From NCBI GenBank assembly GCA_030549495.1, contig JAUIRK010000970.1, positions 62,001 through 126,000 of the forward strand: a DNA stretch of 64,000 bases, written 5' to 3'. A program made the translations under genes and the position numbers. This DNA is from Nectonema munidae (lineage: Eukaryota; Nematomorpha; Nectonematoida; Nectonematidae). The notes beneath the pieces are model-generated. The model made no database searches. It saw only the letters and a program-made list of their open reading frames with translations, and was not told where the DNA came from. This document shows, piece by piece, positions 63,068 through 64,000 of this stretch; position 1 is the first letter of the stretch, and each line of letters begins with the position of its first letter.

Positions 63068-63777
63068 CTAGACAATTTTGTTAATATCTTTTCTAATAAA
63101 AAATGCTTCTTAGTCCTGGGCAGTTTCAGATGCCACAAGAAAGTAAAATTTCTGCAACAGCTGAAAGACATCAAGACCACACCTGCTATTATCCCAGGAG
63201 GTCTTATCTCTGTCCTGTAGCCACTGGATGTCTCCGTTAACCGTCCTTTCAAGGAGAGGATGAGGAAGAAATGGACTGAGTGGATGGCTTCTGGAAACCA
63301 AGCAAAGACCCCCACTGGACGACTGAAGAGGGTTGATCTACTAACCATCTGTACTTGGATTGTGGAGCCCTGGAAGGACATCTCTGCATCTTGTATAACA
63401 AATGGGTTTTTGAAGTGTGGGATTTCAAACAAACTTAATGGGACAGAATAGTTTTTATGGGAGGACAGATGATGGGAGTGTTGAAGAGGAAGATGAGGAA
63501 GTTGAACTTTATTATGACTCTACTGATGCAGTTACCCAAAGGAGTATGACAACATCTTTCGTTCTAGTTCAGATGAAAGGACTTTGATGAATTTTAAATT
63601 TAATAAACTATTGACATTGCTTTGTATATATTTATGTATGATTGTGGATTGAATATATTGAATATTGACAATTTGGTAAAAAAAACGTTATTTCTTATAT
63701 TTGTCTATAGGCCGCACCCGTAAATTTATCGAAAATTCTCAGTAAAAAAGTGAGGCTTATAGACAATGTAATATAAT
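63068..63777 (+). mobile_element. 3' fragment of a pogo/Tigger-type DNA transposon
   Basis: Plus-strand translation from about 63,170 gives TPAIIPGGLISVL, then PLDVSVNRPFKERMRKKWTE, WMASGNQAKTPTGRLKR, CTWIVEPWKDI and FLKCGISNKLNG. This is the C-terminal part of the DDE_1 transposase of pogo-like elements. A TAG stands where relatives have a Gln codon before PLDV, and the frame ends at 63,450. The catalytic N-terminal part is absent. At 63,705-63,770 the inverted words CTATAGGCCGCACCC and GAGGCTTATAGAC resemble the 3' ends of this class. It is a dead, 5'-truncated copy. Confidence 0.8.
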
Positions 63778-64000
63778 TAGATGAAATTAAGCAAATAAGT
63801 TTGACAATTGAATATTATATATATAGTTTTATTATCTCAGTGTTTTTGCCAGTCCACCTATTTTGTTCATTATTTATAATAAAAATATTGATTAATACCT
63901 ACATTTAATGTCTAAAAGTAACTATTATAATATTCTATTTTAATTTAAATAATTAAATTTAAACTTTTCATAAAAGAATACATTTGTAATTAATATAATG
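63778..64000. other. AT-rich window end
   Basis: Nothing is recognised. Confidence 0.4.

Overview
The window is about three-quarters A+T, has split genes with short GT-AG introns and carries several eukaryotic DNA transposons. It is therefore an animal nuclear genome. The transposon families and the compact introns suit an arthropod, and a parasitic copepod (salmon-louse type) is a plausible guess that the sequence alone cannot prove.

One giant minus-strand gene spans most of the window, with exons from about 60,677 down to a stop codon at 7,036. The last exon encodes a KASH domain: a membrane segment, then a luminal tail with DYSC and a terminal GPPPI. The product should therefore be an outer-nuclear-membrane LINC-complex protein of the nesprin / Msp300 / ANC-1 kind that binds SUN proteins. 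Upstream of the tail everything readable is acidic/lysine-rich, alpha-helical, rod-like sequence. I could follow one open frame through 18 exons (60,677 to 50,126, about 1,424 residues). It then runs into an array of 17 near-identical cassettes of about 2.04 kb (49,557 to 15,533).

Each cassette holds four exons, called A, B, C and D here, of 77, 86, 86 and 128 codons (377 in all). Every junction is phase 0, so any number of cassettes can be added or lost without changing frame. If all are translated the array gives about 6,400 residues and the window encodes about 8,000 residues of one protein. The start of the gene is not identified. C. elegans ANC-1 is known to carry large near-identical tandem repeats; this looks like the same outcome built from a different, four-exon unit. 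In 11 of the 17 cassettes exon B lacks one base in a homopolymer, which puts a stop codon in the frame. This is either a sequencing/assembly artefact or a real feature that demands exon skipping or slippage.

The array shows the marks of unequal crossing-over: private variants at its edges, a homogenised centre, a two-cassette higher-order repeat, and diverged flanking exon A copies (49,327 and 11,829) that share older residues. The same A-B-C-D architecture is still visible in two diverged cassettes upstream (50,126-51,439 and 51,530-52,904).

Around and inside the gene lie transposons: a whole-ended but decayed hAT element of the Buster type (3,099-6,005) downstream of the gene; a decayed transposase-like repetitive gene (about 12,670-14,515) in the intron before the last exon A; a small hAT-type MITE (59,895-60,262) in an intron; a long foldback element (61,163-62,018); and a 3' fragment of a pogo-type transposon (63,068-63,777). 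The first 3 kb and the stretches between these items hold only AT-rich sequence and minor repeats.
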